A stretch of DNA of 64,000 nt from Stutzerimonas stutzeri (GTDB taxonomy: Bacteria; Pseudomonadota; Gammaproteobacteria; Pseudomonadales; Pseudomonadaceae): the NCBI RefSeq assembly GCF_009789555.1, contig NZ_CP046903.1:186001-250000 (forward strand), given 5' to 3'. A program made the translations under genes and the position numbers. Positions 52,163 to 59,769 of the stretch are shown piece after piece. Under the pieces are notes generated by a model, which searched no databases, was not told where the DNA came from, and saw nothing but the letters and a program-made list of their open reading frames with translations. Numbering within the stretch: the stretch's first letter is position 1; each line of letters begins with the position of its first letter.

Positions 52163-53361
52163 AGCACCTCGTTGGCGTGGCCATAGCGCTTGCGCTCTCT
52201 ACCTCAGCAGTGGCCGGTGACCTTGGCATCAAGCCAATCGATATCAGCACGATGGACCCGCAAATACTGGAACAGGCCCGGCAGGCTGTCAGCGATGGGG
52301 AGAGTGCTCGCCAGCAGATCCCCGAGACAGAAACGCAATGGATTGAGCGGCTTGCTTCGCAAAGCCCCGTGCAGCCTGAGCAGCTGCAGGGTGCCGGTAA
52401 CTCCGAGCAGCCCAGCAAGAAACATCCGCTGGGTGAAGGCGTGCGCACGCTGATCTTTGTTTCCTGGTCGCTAGGCGCCACGGCCATCAAGGACATCTTG
52501 ACCAGCTACGATGGACGCCCTGCAACAGGCATCGTCTTCCGGGGCATCCCTGAAGGCATGAAGATGGTCGATGCAGTCACCAAGATGCACATGCTCACGC
52601 AGGAAACGCAGAGCCAGGTTAGCGTGCTGCTGGACCCGCTCGCGTTCCAGCGACATGGCATCGAAACCGTGCCGGCTATCGTCCTGGAAGGTGAGAGCGA
52701 CGAGCTGCTGGTGAAGGCCTCAGGGATCTCTTCGACTCGCCTGGTCGATCAGGCGCTGTCGGAATCGGGCGAGAAGGGGCGCGACCTCGGTGTGTATGGA
52801 CCAACCAGCGAAATCATTGAGCCTGATTTCCTGCAGGTGGCCAAGGCACGCATCGAAGCGCTGGACATGGAGGCCATGAAGAAGCGCGCTGTCGATCGTT
52901 TCTGGCATACCCAGACCGGCACACCACTCCCGCCCGTTACTACGCCCGCAACACGGTTCGTGGACCCCAGCGTCATCATTCCTGCTGACCTCAAGGACGC
53001 AAACGGCAACGTGGTGCAGAAAGCGGGGCGAATAAATCCGCTGGAAATGATGCCGTTCAATCAGAAACTCGTTGTGATCGATCCCACGCAAGCTTGGCAG
53101 GTTCGGCTTGCCCAGCGGGAATACGAGGCGCATGGCGATGAGCTGTTTGTGACGGTGATGGCGACACAAATACCGCCTTCCTCTGGCTGGGATCTTTTCC
53201 AGACTGTGGAGGACGCGATCAATGGCCCCTTGTACCTGCTGCCGGGTGACATGGCGCAGCGCTTCCAAATCCTGCGAGCACCATCGGTCGTGACGGCCGA
53301 GGGACTAATGTTCGCGGTGCGCGAGTACACCCGAGATGAGCTTGAAGGAGCAGAAAAGTGA
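52156..53361 (+). CDS. traW: TrbC-TraW fusion protein
   Basis: A 401-residue periplasmic protein with signal peptide (VGVAIALALSTSAVAG). Residues about 95-200 match the F-type TrbC domain (TLIFVSWSLGATAIKDIL; VPAIV), and about 215-395 match TraW (RFWHTQ; FVDPSVIIPADLKDANG). F has two separate genes; the fusion is known in SXT/R27-type systems. Works with TraU in pilus retraction and DNA transfer. Its stop overlaps the traU start region. Confidence 0.9.
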   Translation: MVKHLVGVAIALALSTSAVAGDLGIKPIDISTMDPQILEQARQAVSDGESARQQIPETETQWIERLASQSPVQPEQLQGAGNSEQPSKKHPLGEGVRTLIFVSWSLGATAIKDILTSYDGRPATGIVFRGIPEGMKMVDAVTKMHMLTQETQSQVSVLLDPLAFQRHGIETVPAIVLEGESDELLVKASGISSTRLVDQALSESGEKGRDLGVYGPTSEIIEPDFLQVAKARIEALDMEAMKKRAVDRFWHTQTGTPLPPVTTPATRFVDPSVIIPADLKDANGNVVQKAGRINPLEMMPFNQKLVVIDPTQAWQVRLAQREYEAHGDELFVTVMATQIPPSSGWDLFQTVEDAINGPLYLLPGDMAQRFQILRAPSVVTAEGLMFAVREYTRDELEGAEK

Positions 53362-54404
53362 TGAGGCGGATCAAACGGTTCCTGCCGGCAATAGCGGCGT
53401 GCTTGTTGGTGATCTTCTCCCTACCAGGGACAGCATCAGCTGCTGATGCGATGTGTGAGGACTCTGGCATTTTCGGGCCAAAGCTGTTCACTGATATTTG
53501 CTGGGCGTGCCTGTTTCCCATCAAGGTTTCCGGTGTGCAGATCACCCCCGGCACAGCTCCGGCGAAAGCCTCGAAGCAGGTGTTCTGCGTCTGCCAAGAA
53601 GGCACATCGGGCATCTACAAGCCGGGCATCATCACAGCAATGTGGGAGCCAGCGCGCATCGTTGAGAATGTCCGTAAGCCCGGCTGCTCGCCCACTCTCG
53701 GTGGAGTCACCCTGCCACTTGGCTCCAAGCGTTCCTATGGCCGGCTGGTACAGGACCATGCAAAGCGCGATGACATGGAAGACGGGTCTTTCTACCAGAC
53801 TCACTACTACGCCTTCCCCTTGCTGCAGATCCTCGACCTGTACACGCCGACCAAGTGCAATCCTGATGGCTATCTGGACGTGGACATCATTTCCTTCACC
53901 GAAATTGACCCAACCTGGGGGAACGCAACGCTAGCTTTCTTCCAGCATCCTGAATCTGCAGCGGTGGCCAACCCGGTGGCACGCGCGGCATGTGCCGTCG
54001 AGTCTGGCGCCCTGGCCGCTGGCAAGGAGCCCCTGGAGTCGATGTGGTGGTGCTCCGGCACCTGGGGCGGGATATATCCGCTGACGGGCCATGTATCAGC
54101 GCAGGACTTCAATCGCACCTCTGCATTGATCAGTGCCCGCTTGCTGAGCCAGCAGCACCGTCGCGGACTGGCCAGAAGAACGATGGGTGACGAAAACGTC
54201 TGCACGGCTGGCATTTACCCAACCATTCCGAAATCCCAGTACAAGTTCGCACAGTTCTGGCCCAAAGCGATGACGCAGGAGGGGATGTGGATCGGTGAGC
54301 ACCCCTACCACTGGGACGGCGGCACGAATCGACACATTCCCGGCACCCTCAACGACAGCATGTACATGATCTGGCGATGGACAGATTGCTGCTCAAAACT
54401 GTAG
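53361..54404 (+). CDS. traU: TraU, DNA-transfer protein
   Basis: A 347-residue Cys-rich periplasmic protein with signal peptide (FLPAIAACLLVIFSLPGTASA). Conserved TraU segments: FTDICWACLFPIKVSG, FCVCQEG, MWEPARIVE and WWCSGTWGGIYPLTG. Many Cys suggest need of DsbC. Start at ATG 53361 (GTG 53358 is the alternative), with AAGGAG upstream. Followed by the NERD-domain gene after 14 bases. Confidence 0.92.
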   Translation: MRRIKRFLPAIAACLLVIFSLPGTASAADAMCEDSGIFGPKLFTDICWACLFPIKVSGVQITPGTAPAKASKQVFCVCQEGTSGIYKPGIITAMWEPARIVENVRKPGCSPTLGGVTLPLGSKRSYGRLVQDHAKRDDMEDGSFYQTHYYAFPLLQILDLYTPTKCNPDGYLDVDIISFTEIDPTWGNATLAFFQHPESAAVANPVARAACAVESGALAAGKEPLESMWWCSGTWGGIYPLTGHVSAQDFNRTSALISARLLSQQHRRGLARRTMGDENVCTAGIYPTIPKSQYKFAQFWPKAMTQEGMWIGEHPYHWDGGTNRHIPGTLNDSMYMIWRWTDCCSKL

Positions 54405-54418
54405 TGAAGCGCTAACAA

Positions 54419-55093
54419 ATGACTGACTTTCTCTCTCTCTATCTCCCGCCAACCATCGCGATGGTCATCCTGGCAGGCTTTCTTCACGTTCGTCTCATGG
54501 AGACGCCTGCATACCGGGGCTGGTGGGGCGAATACAAGGTCAACCTGATGCTGCGGCTGTGCTTGAGCGGCGAATACACCGTGTTCGCTAACGGCATCTA
54601 CCGGGGAAAAAACAAGGGTGAAAGTACCCAGATCGATCATGTGGTGGTTTCCCGCTACGGGATTTTCGTTCTGGAAACCAAGGCCTACAAGGGCAAGATC
54701 GTCTACGACCCCCTGCAGCCAGAGCAGTGGCTGCAGATCGTTGGGCGGCGCAAATACAGGATGCAAAGCCCTTTGCTACAGAACTATGCCCACGTCAAAG
54801 CTGTTCAGCAGGTTGCAGGAGTCCACAGCACGAAAATCTTCAGCTACGCGGTCATGGCGGGAAGTGCAGACTTTCCAAATGGCAAGCCTGAGCGCGTCTA
54901 TGGCATCTGGGAAGCGGTGCGCAAGATCCAGAGCTACAAAACACCTATCTTCTCCAGGCGGCACACGGACGATATCTGCGCGTCATTGCGCCGTAGGCGC
55001 ATCAGAGGGGGGTATTGGGCCGGCAAACGTCATGTTGAACGGCTACAGGCCCAGACGAAAGGAGGCAGGAAGGATGCGGATCAGGGGTTGTAG
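54419..55093 (+). CDS. NERD (nuclease-related) domain protein, membrane-anchored
   Basis: A 224-residue protein. An N-terminal membrane segment (PPTIAMVILAGFLHVRL) precedes a NERD domain: WGEYKVNLML, then TQIDHVVVSRYGIFVLETKAYKG, where D and ExK are the predicted metal-binding residues of the PD-(D/E)XK fold. A basic C-terminal tail follows. Last gene of the dsbC-traU unit; it overlaps a convergent small gene by 13 bases. A role on transferred DNA or against competing DNA is possible; known NERD proteins vary. Confidence 0.75.
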   Translation: MTDFLSLYLPPTIAMVILAGFLHVRLMETPAYRGWWGEYKVNLMLRLCLSGEYTVFANGIYRGKNKGESTQIDHVVVSRYGIFVLETKAYKGKIVYDPLQPEQWLQIVGRRKYRMQSPLLQNYAHVKAVQQVAGVHSTKIFSYAVMAGSADFPNGKPERVYGIWEAVRKIQSYKTPIFSRRHTDDICASLRRRRIRGGYWAGKRHVERLQAQTKGGRKDADQGL

Positions 55094-55368
55094 TAGAGGT
55101 AGATTCCGATGGGAATGCCAGCAATAGAGCCCAGCAGCATGCCAATGCCTATCGCAGCGAAGAGCTGACTGTCCAAGAGCGGTACTCGTACCGCATGGTT
55201 ACCCATATCAACCACGTCTAGCTCGAAGTCCTCCAGCGCATCAACCTCTTGCGGCCCAAGGGCCGCAAGTGCTTTCCCCTCATTTGCCGGGTTGGTGGGA
55301 TCGTCGTTCCGCTCCCGTCGAGTCCTTCCCCGCCTCACCGGGACCGCATTACCAGCATCAGATGACAT
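55081..55368 (-). CDS. Small protein with a C-terminal membrane hairpin
   Basis: A 95-residue protein with an Arg/Asp-rich soluble N-terminus and a hydrophobic C-terminus (LFAAIGIGMLLGSIAGIPIGIYLYY). The ribosome-binding site is weak. It lies downstream of the leftward 55440-56114 gene, with a stem-loop between them, and converges on the NERD gene. Function unknown; small C-tail-anchored proteins can act in entry exclusion, but nothing here proves that. Confidence 0.6.
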   Translation of the reverse strand: MSSDAGNAVPVRRGRTRRERNDDPTNPANEGKALAALGPQEVDALEDFELDVVDMGNHAVRVPLLDSQLFAAIGIGMLLGSIAGIPIGIYLYYNP

Positions 55369-55390
55369 GTTTCGGAGCCCTCAAATGATT

Positions 55391-55411
55391 CGCCCTGCAT
55401 AAAGCAGGGCG
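55391..55411. other. Stem-loop between two leftward genes
   Basis: CGCCCTGC-ATAAA-GCAGGGCG, eight perfect pairs, no T-run on either side. Could be a weak terminator or an mRNA processing or stability element. Confidence 0.5.
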
Positions 55412-55439
55412 ATGTCGGTACGCGTGAATCAGCGTTGCA

Positions 55440-56114
55440 CTACGCAACGGCTTCCGCCTTGGTTTCAACCGCTTCTTCAACCGCCGTGTCGGGCAATTCG
55501 CTGGGTGCGTCTGTGATCTCGTGTTTCTGCTCTTCCACGGCGATCTCAGCGAGCACTTCCTGGTCTTCCTGATCGTAGGCGCTCTTTTTCGCTGCCTGGC
55601 TGAGCTTGTAGATGTTGACGAACAGGCCCTTGAGCTGGCGAGACTTGAGCTGGCGGAACTGATTCGCCTCGTCCGTTTCCATGATGCCCATCAGCCAGAC
55701 GGTATCTACCAGGATGATGAGGTTGTCGAACGCCAGCAGCAGATCCACGGCACGCTTGAGTTCAGGCGTAGTGATCTCGACCTGCGTCGAGCGCGGATTG
55801 TTGTGCTCAGCGCGATCAGTGATCCGCTGGGCCTTGAGCACGGCTTCGAGGCGGGCCGAGTCGTCCTTAATTTCTTTCTCGAAGTCGGCAAACAGTTTGT
55901 TCAGCGCCTTGGTAGCAGCTTTGTGCTGCTTGGTGCTCATGTTCAGCCGTGCGAGGCGCTTGCGCGAAATCACGTCAAGCGTGAAGAGAGCAAGGGAGAC
56001 GTTGTTGAGCCAGGTGCCGATGTAGTTCTTGGCTTCCTGAGTCTTGAAGGTGATCGTCTGCCGCATGATTGCAGTCGAGTACGGTGCGCGCTTGGCTATA
56101 GGGGTAAGGGCCAT
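55440..56114 (-). CDS. DUF1845/PFL_4669-like ICE protein (tentative)
   Basis: A 224-residue protein. ATG 56114 is 61 bases downstream of a minus-strand tra element. An N-terminal region (YSTAIMRQTITFKTQEAKNY), a basic helical middle, a segment ELKRAVDLLLAFDNLIILVD resembling the late part of DUF1845-type ICE proteins, and a Glu/Ala-rich acidic tail of 50 residues. In IncC plasmids a protein with this domain is a transfer regulator, so a regulatory role is conceivable. The family call rests on pattern memory and may be wrong. Confidence 0.5.
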   Translation of the reverse strand: MALTPIAKRAPYSTAIMRQTITFKTQEAKNYIGTWLNNVSLALFTLDVISRKRLARLNMSTKQHKAATKALNKLFADFEKEIKDDSARLEAVLKAQRITDRAEHNNPRSTQVEITTPELKRAVDLLLAFDNLIILVDTVWLMGIMETDEANQFRQLKSRQLKGLFVNIYKLSQAAKKSAYDQEDQEVLAEIAVEEQKHEITDAPSELPDTAVEEAVETKAEAVA

Positions 56115-56175
56115 TGGAAAAACTCCGTGATGTTGGTGGCGACACCATTTCACCAAACCGCGCAGCACAAAAAAC

Positions 56176-56198
56176 GTCCAATCTGACAACAATGTGGT
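56176..56198 (-). promoter_or_regulatory. tra-regulon element 8 (minus strand)
   Basis: On the minus strand ACCACATTGTTGT, CAGA, TTGGAC; 61 bases before ATG 56114. Confidence 0.65.
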
Positions 56199-56235
56199 AA
56201 GCAAAAGGCTTCGTCGGGATACCGCACGTATCGGG

Positions 56236-56265
56236 TTGACGAAACGCGCTCGACAGCTTCAAAAT
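56236..56265 (+). promoter_or_regulatory. Possible promoter for ncRNA copy 2
   Basis: TTGACG, 18 bp, CAAAAT. The -10 box is weak; it would start transcription near 56273. Confidence 0.35.
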
Positions 56266-56274
56266 TCAGCCAAG

Positions 56275-56492
56275 CACTCATGTTCTCCGTAGTGCTTGCG
56301 AAACATCAGCCTCATCCCCGCGCCTCAGCGCAATGAATCTTCGTCAGGTGCATGTTGCACTCGACAAGAGCCTGAACCGATCTTCGGCCAGGCAGCCCAG
56401 CATCATCATGTGAGCTGGGTACAGCCAAATCGGGGCTTCATCCGATCTAACCAACGGCAAACAGAAAGAGCGTCCCACTAGGGGCTTTTTTT
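56275..56492 (+). ncRNA. Structured RNA, copy 2 of a paralogous pair, ending in an intrinsic terminator
   Basis: 56319-56394 is about 90% identical to 17902-17976. The same series of hairpins follows, with the third (CCCAGC..TCAT / ATGTGAGCTGGG) differing in sequence from copy 1 but still paired. The terminator (56465-56492) has a CCC/GGG and GC-rich stem with T7. The structured leader of the next gene starts 13 bases later. A 26-codon frame (MNLRQVHVALDKSLNRSSAR...) runs through the conserved part, but copy 1 lacks its start codon and most changes between copies are non-synonymous, so RNA rather than peptide is favoured. Confidence 0.65.
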
Positions 56493-56504
56493 GCGTGCCA
56501 TAAC

Positions 56505-56566
56505 AACCCGCAGCGGGGAAAACTCCCTGCGGGGGTTTCTCCGTCTGCAGCAAGCAAACGGAGAAA
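56505..56566 (+). promoter_or_regulatory. Two-stem structured leader (copy 10)
   Basis: AACCCGCAG (56505-56513) pairs with CTGCGGGGGTT (two extra G), around an inner GGGA/TCCC stem. Stem II is the best of the family: TTTCTCCGT 56536-56544 pairs perfectly with ACGGAGAAA 56558-56566, fully masking the ribosome-binding site of ATG 56571. Confidence 0.8.
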
Positions 56567-56570
56567 TGAA

Positions 56571-56891
56571 ATGGAAAATCTGAAGGTCAAAGTCATCCTG
56601 GGATATAGCGTCCTCGCTACCTTTCTGGGAATGATCTATCAGCCGGAAGTGGTACGTGCGCTGATGCCTCTCGCGCTTTGTGTCGTGCTTGCAGCGTTCG
56701 CGATGTACGCACCAGACATAATTCGAGCCGTCACCACCAACCTCAAGTCCCGCCGAAGCTACACCATGGCGAGCAAGACGTTTCGCGTTAAGTGCACCAC
56801 CCCGGTGCCTGCACGCGTGACAGCCATCCCAAGTATCGATTACGACAACTACATCATTCCCACCTATCTGCGCTGCCAGGAGGTGAAATGA
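56571..56891 (+). CDS. Small membrane protein of unknown function
   Basis: A 106-residue protein with two hydrophobic segments (VILGYSVLATFLGMIY; ALMPLALCVVLAAFAMYAPDII), then a basic linker and a soluble tail with Cys residues at both ends. The start is fixed by the masked GGAG. It overlaps the next gene by 4 bases (ATGA). No family recognised. Its leader and upstream RNA mirror the arrangement of the small gene at 18161. Confidence 0.6.
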   Translation: MENLKVKVILGYSVLATFLGMIYQPEVVRALMPLALCVVLAAFAMYAPDIIRAVTTNLKSRRSYTMASKTFRVKCTTPVPARVTAIPSIDYDNYIIPTYLRCQEVK

Positions 56892-57475
56892 TGATTCGCG
56901 TCGATTTCGATAAGCCAACCTACCTGCGGGCCAGTCTGGGCCTCGCAATACTGTCACCCCGTTCTCAGCACCTCCTTCCGGGAGCTGATGACGAGGTTGC
57001 GGAGCCAACCTTGGAACCTGTCGTCATCAACCGTCTTTTCAACGGAAGAGCACAGGTCAACACCGATGTTCAATCTGAAGAAATTCGAGGGGAGTTGATC
57101 CCCTTCAAGCCCGACGACTCCGATGATCAGGAAATCCAGTCATCTGAGAAGGGCGTTGAGTTGAGCTTCGGTGGCATCGCGGGCAAGTCAGTTACCGGCC
57201 TGTATGGCGGTAGCGGACACGCCCCTTACCGCTTCAACAAGAAAAATGGACCCTCATTTTTCTTGCGAGTCGGTGAGCACCTGATCTGGGGTGTTGAGCT
57301 GGCCCCTGAAATTCGTCGCTCCGGCGCGGAAAAGGGGGTTAGCACAATCAGCGTCACCTTCATGGGTAAAGAAGCAGTAACGGTGCTCAGGAAGGCGAAT
57401 ATCAAAAACGGACAACTCGAAGACGAGTGGGTACCCACCCATAAGAACCTTTGGGAGGTGAGAAAACTGTCTTGA
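56888..57475 (+). CDS. Soluble protein of unknown function
   Basis: A 195-residue protein. ATG 56888 overlaps the stop of the small membrane protein. It shows a disordered acidic middle (LIPFKPDDSDDQEIQSSEKG), then a beta-rich domain (RFNKKNGPSFFLRVGEHLIWGVEL) and a C-terminal tail. No motif recognised. The primase gene starts about 50 bases later behind another hairpin, so the three may be one operon. Confidence 0.6.
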   Translation: MMIRVDFDKPTYLRASLGLAILSPRSQHLLPGADDEVAEPTLEPVVINRLFNGRAQVNTDVQSEEIRGELIPFKPDDSDDQEIQSSEKGVELSFGGIAGKSVTGLYGGSGHAPYRFNKKNGPSFFLRVGEHLIWGVELAPEIRRSGAEKGVSTISVTFMGKEAVTVLRKANIKNGQLEDEWVPTHKNLWEVRKLS

Positions 57476-57483
57476 ACCCAGCG

Positions 57484-57503
57484 CCCGGCCGTAACAGGCC
57501 GGG
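57484..57503 (+). promoter_or_regulatory. Leader hairpin of the primase gene (variant)
   Basis: CCCGGCC-GTAACA-GGCCGGG; outer GAACCC (57471-57476) can alternatively pair with GGGTTC (57501-57506). It precedes GGAGG and ATG 57526. It has the AACCC/GGGTT signature of the leader family but no clear second stem. Confidence 0.5.
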
Positions 57504-57525
57504 TTCCTTACGATTGGAGGTCGTC

Positions 57526-58644
57526 ATGTCAAATGTATCCTCGGGCAACTACGCCCCGGAAAAGCAAGATGTGCTCGACGCCGCAGAAGGGCGCTGGGAC
57601 GACATCTTTCAGTCACTCGCTGCAGAGCTTCTTCCGTTCCAGAAACGGCCGGGATGGCATGGTCCGTGTCCTGTCCATGGCGGGGAAGATGGTTTCCGAG
57701 TGTTCAAAAAAACCGCTGATACTCACAGTGGAGGCATGTGCCAGACATGTGGTGTCAAAGCCGATGGCATTGCGCTGCTGATGTGGGTAAACAAATGGAC
57801 CTTCAGCGAGGCGCTGGCTGAGGTGGGTGCGCGGTTGCGGATAAAAGATCCATACGGGCGGTATGCCGATGGTGACCGCGAGCCGCTACCCCCTAAGCCT
57901 GCTGTTCAAGCGAAAGTCCACAAAGGGCCAAGTGATGCGTGGATTCGAGAGTCACTGCGCAAGATTTGGAAGGGCACTGTACCCCTCACAGATCCTGCAG
58001 CAGAGCCGGCACGGTTGTATCTGCGCTCACGAGCAATTCTTTGTTGGGATCGTGCAGGAATGGAGCGATCCGTTCGTTTCCACCCGGCACTGACCTACAA
58101 GGATGAAAAGGGCAAGCTGCAACAGCACCCAGCAATCGTCACGTTGGTGATATCACCGGCAGGTGACGGGATAACCGTCAATCGACTGTACCTAACACCT
58201 AAAGGCGAGAAGGCACCACTGCGCGACTGCAAAATGATGTTCCCTATCCCGAGCGACCGCACACTTCCAGGTGCTGCAGTCATCACCTCGCGAGCCAGCG
58301 AGGTGATTGATGTTGCCGAGGGGTTGGAAACTTCACTGGCCATTGAAACAGCACTGGGACTCCCGGTGTGGCCAATGGTCAACACATACCTGATGGAGCA
58401 GTTCGTTCCTCCGGCCGGTACCAAGGCTGTCCGCATTTGGGCAGACAAGGATCGGAGTGGGGGTGGTAGGAAAGCCGCCGAAGCACTCAAGGTTCGGCTG
58501 TGGGAGATGGGCATCCGTGCTCAGATCAAGATGCCACCCATGGAGATTCCAGACGGTAAAAAATCGGTCGATTGGAACGATGTGCTCATTGCACTCGGAC
58601 CGCTCGGCTTCATGACTCACGAGGCCCACCGCGCTACGCGGTAG
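57526..58644 (+). CDS. Zinc-finger/TOPRIM DNA primase
   Basis: A 372-residue protein. A zinc-binding motif near residues 45-77 (CPVHGGEDG, then GGMCQTCG) is followed by a linker and a TOPRIM domain: VAEGLETSLAIETALG (about 266) with the catalytic Glu, and WADKDRSGGGRKAAEAL (about 305) with DxD-like acids. This is the layout of plasmid, ICE and phage primases of the DUF7146/TraC-like type. It would prime complementary-strand synthesis on DNA arriving by conjugation. ATG 57526 follows GGAGG. Confidence 0.85.
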   Translation: MSNVSSGNYAPEKQDVLDAAEGRWDDIFQSLAAELLPFQKRPGWHGPCPVHGGEDGFRVFKKTADTHSGGMCQTCGVKADGIALLMWVNKWTFSEALAEVGARLRIKDPYGRYADGDREPLPPKPAVQAKVHKGPSDAWIRESLRKIWKGTVPLTDPAAEPARLYLRSRAILCWDRAGMERSVRFHPALTYKDEKGKLQQHPAIVTLVISPAGDGITVNRLYLTPKGEKAPLRDCKMMFPIPSDRTLPGAAVITSRASEVIDVAEGLETSLAIETALGLPVWPMVNTYLMEQFVPPAGTKAVRIWADKDRSGGGRKAAEALKVRLWEMGIRAQIKMPPMEIPDGKKSVDWNDVLIALGPLGFMTHEAHRATR

Positions 58645-58659
58645 GCCTCGTGCCTTTTT
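58621..58659 (+). terminator. Intrinsic terminator overlapping the primase stop
   Basis: GAGGCC..CCGCG-CTA-CGCGG..GGCCTC followed by TGCCTTTTTC. The stop codon lies in the 3' arm. Confidence 0.75.
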
Positions 58660-58666
58660 CAAACTG

Positions 58667-58689
58667 ACCAGAATGTGGTTGGTTTAGAC
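58667..58689 (+). promoter_or_regulatory. tra-regulon element 9 (upstream of traF-traH-traG)
   Basis: ACCAGAATGTGGT, TGGT, TTAGAC; 60 bases before ATG 58750. Confidence 0.75.
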
Positions 58690-58749
58690 CACCTCTCCGC
58701 TATTGCCATCAGGATAATGAGCCGCACTGTTCAGTTGCCGGCATTCACG

Positions 58750-59769
58750 ATGGCCTATACAAAACTCCCAGTTCTGCTCATTGCAACGATGCTTTCGAGT
58801 GCCAATGCGGCCACCTCCACGAAGGATGTGCAGAAAGCCGAGTCCACTCCTGCAATCGCCGGCTCGTCGTTTTACGCCGATAAGGAACGAGGGTGGTTCT
58901 GGTATGAAGAGCCAGAGCCGGAGCCAGAGCCGGAGCAACCGAAAGAGGAGCCGCCTGCTCCAACACCGCCTCCGCAGCCGACCGAGAAAGCTGAGGAGTT
59001 ACCCCCTGTTGGTAGCGTCGCCTGGCTCCAGATCATGATCCCCAAGCTCAAAGAAGCCGCCATCGACGATCCATCAGAGGTGAACGTCAAGGCCTTCTAC
59101 TACGCGCAGCGCCTGATGATGGACAAGGCCGAGCGGTTCTCCAGGGCGTCGATGCAGACGATCAAAAACGAGCCATTGCTGGATGAGGATCTTCGGTATC
59201 CGACATCGAACGCCGCATCGAGCGCTCTGGCCTCGGCTGCCGAAGTACAGAAGAAAGAGCTGCTGAAAATCATCGCCAACGATGCAGCGCTGATGATTTT
59301 CTTCAAGGGCCGCGACTGTGCATTGTGCGGACAGGCTATATCAGCACTGCAGGGATTGGAGCACGCATATGGCTTCACCATCATCCCTGTGTCAATGGAC
59401 GGGGAGCCCCTGCCAGGAGGGGAGTATCAGAATCTGCAGTATGACGCAGGCCTGGCGAAACACCTGGGGATCATTACCACACCGGCTATCGCAATGGCGG
59501 TTCCGCCAAACGATGTTCGCATCATCAGCTACAGCACGATTTCGCTGGAGGCTGCCAGTAATCGCATCCTGCAAGCGGCAAGCGATGTTGGGTTGATCTC
59601 CAAGGAAGAGATGAACGCCACCTCTCGGCTGGCGCAGATCGGCTTGATCGCACCAGAGCAGATCGTCGATGCGCCCGCTGATCCGACCAAATCACCCGAA
59701 GACTTTGTGAACGCAATGCGCGATGCCGCAGTTCGTGCTTTCGATTTCCAGAATGGAGAAGACCAGTGA
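58750..59769 (+). CDS. traF: TraF, thioredoxin-like pilus assembly protein
   Basis: A 339-residue periplasmic protein. ATG 58750 is chosen because it gives a clean signal peptide (LPVLLIATMLSSANAA) and matches the 60-base spacing to the tra element; an upstream extension to 58675 would run through that element. A Pro/Glu-rich repeat segment (EPEPEPEPEQP) is followed by the TraF core and a thioredoxin fold with CALC (RDCALCGQ), which the F-plasmid TraF is known to lack. It may retain redox activity. It overlaps traH (GTGAG). Confidence 0.9.
   Translation: MAYTKLPVLLIATMLSSANAATSTKDVQKAESTPAIAGSSFYADKERGWFWYEEPEPEPEPEQPKEEPPAPTPPPQPTEKAEELPPVGSVAWLQIMIPKLKEAAIDDPSEVNVKAFYYAQRLMMDKAERFSRASMQTIKNEPLLDEDLRYPTSNAASSALASAAEVQKKELLKIIANDAALMIFFKGRDCALCGQAISALQGLEHAYGFTIIPVSMDGEPLPGGEYQNLQYDAGLAKHLGIITTPAIAMAVPPNDVRIISYSTISLEAASNRILQAASDVGLISKEEMNATSRLAQIGLIAPEQIVDAPADPTKSPEDFVNAMRDAAVRAFDFQNGEDQ

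Noticed and set aside
58911..58938. Repeated gagcc/ggagcc tract as a microsatellite of interest
   Set aside because: It encodes the Glu-Pro linker of TraF and is short; such linkers are common in periplasmic proteins.
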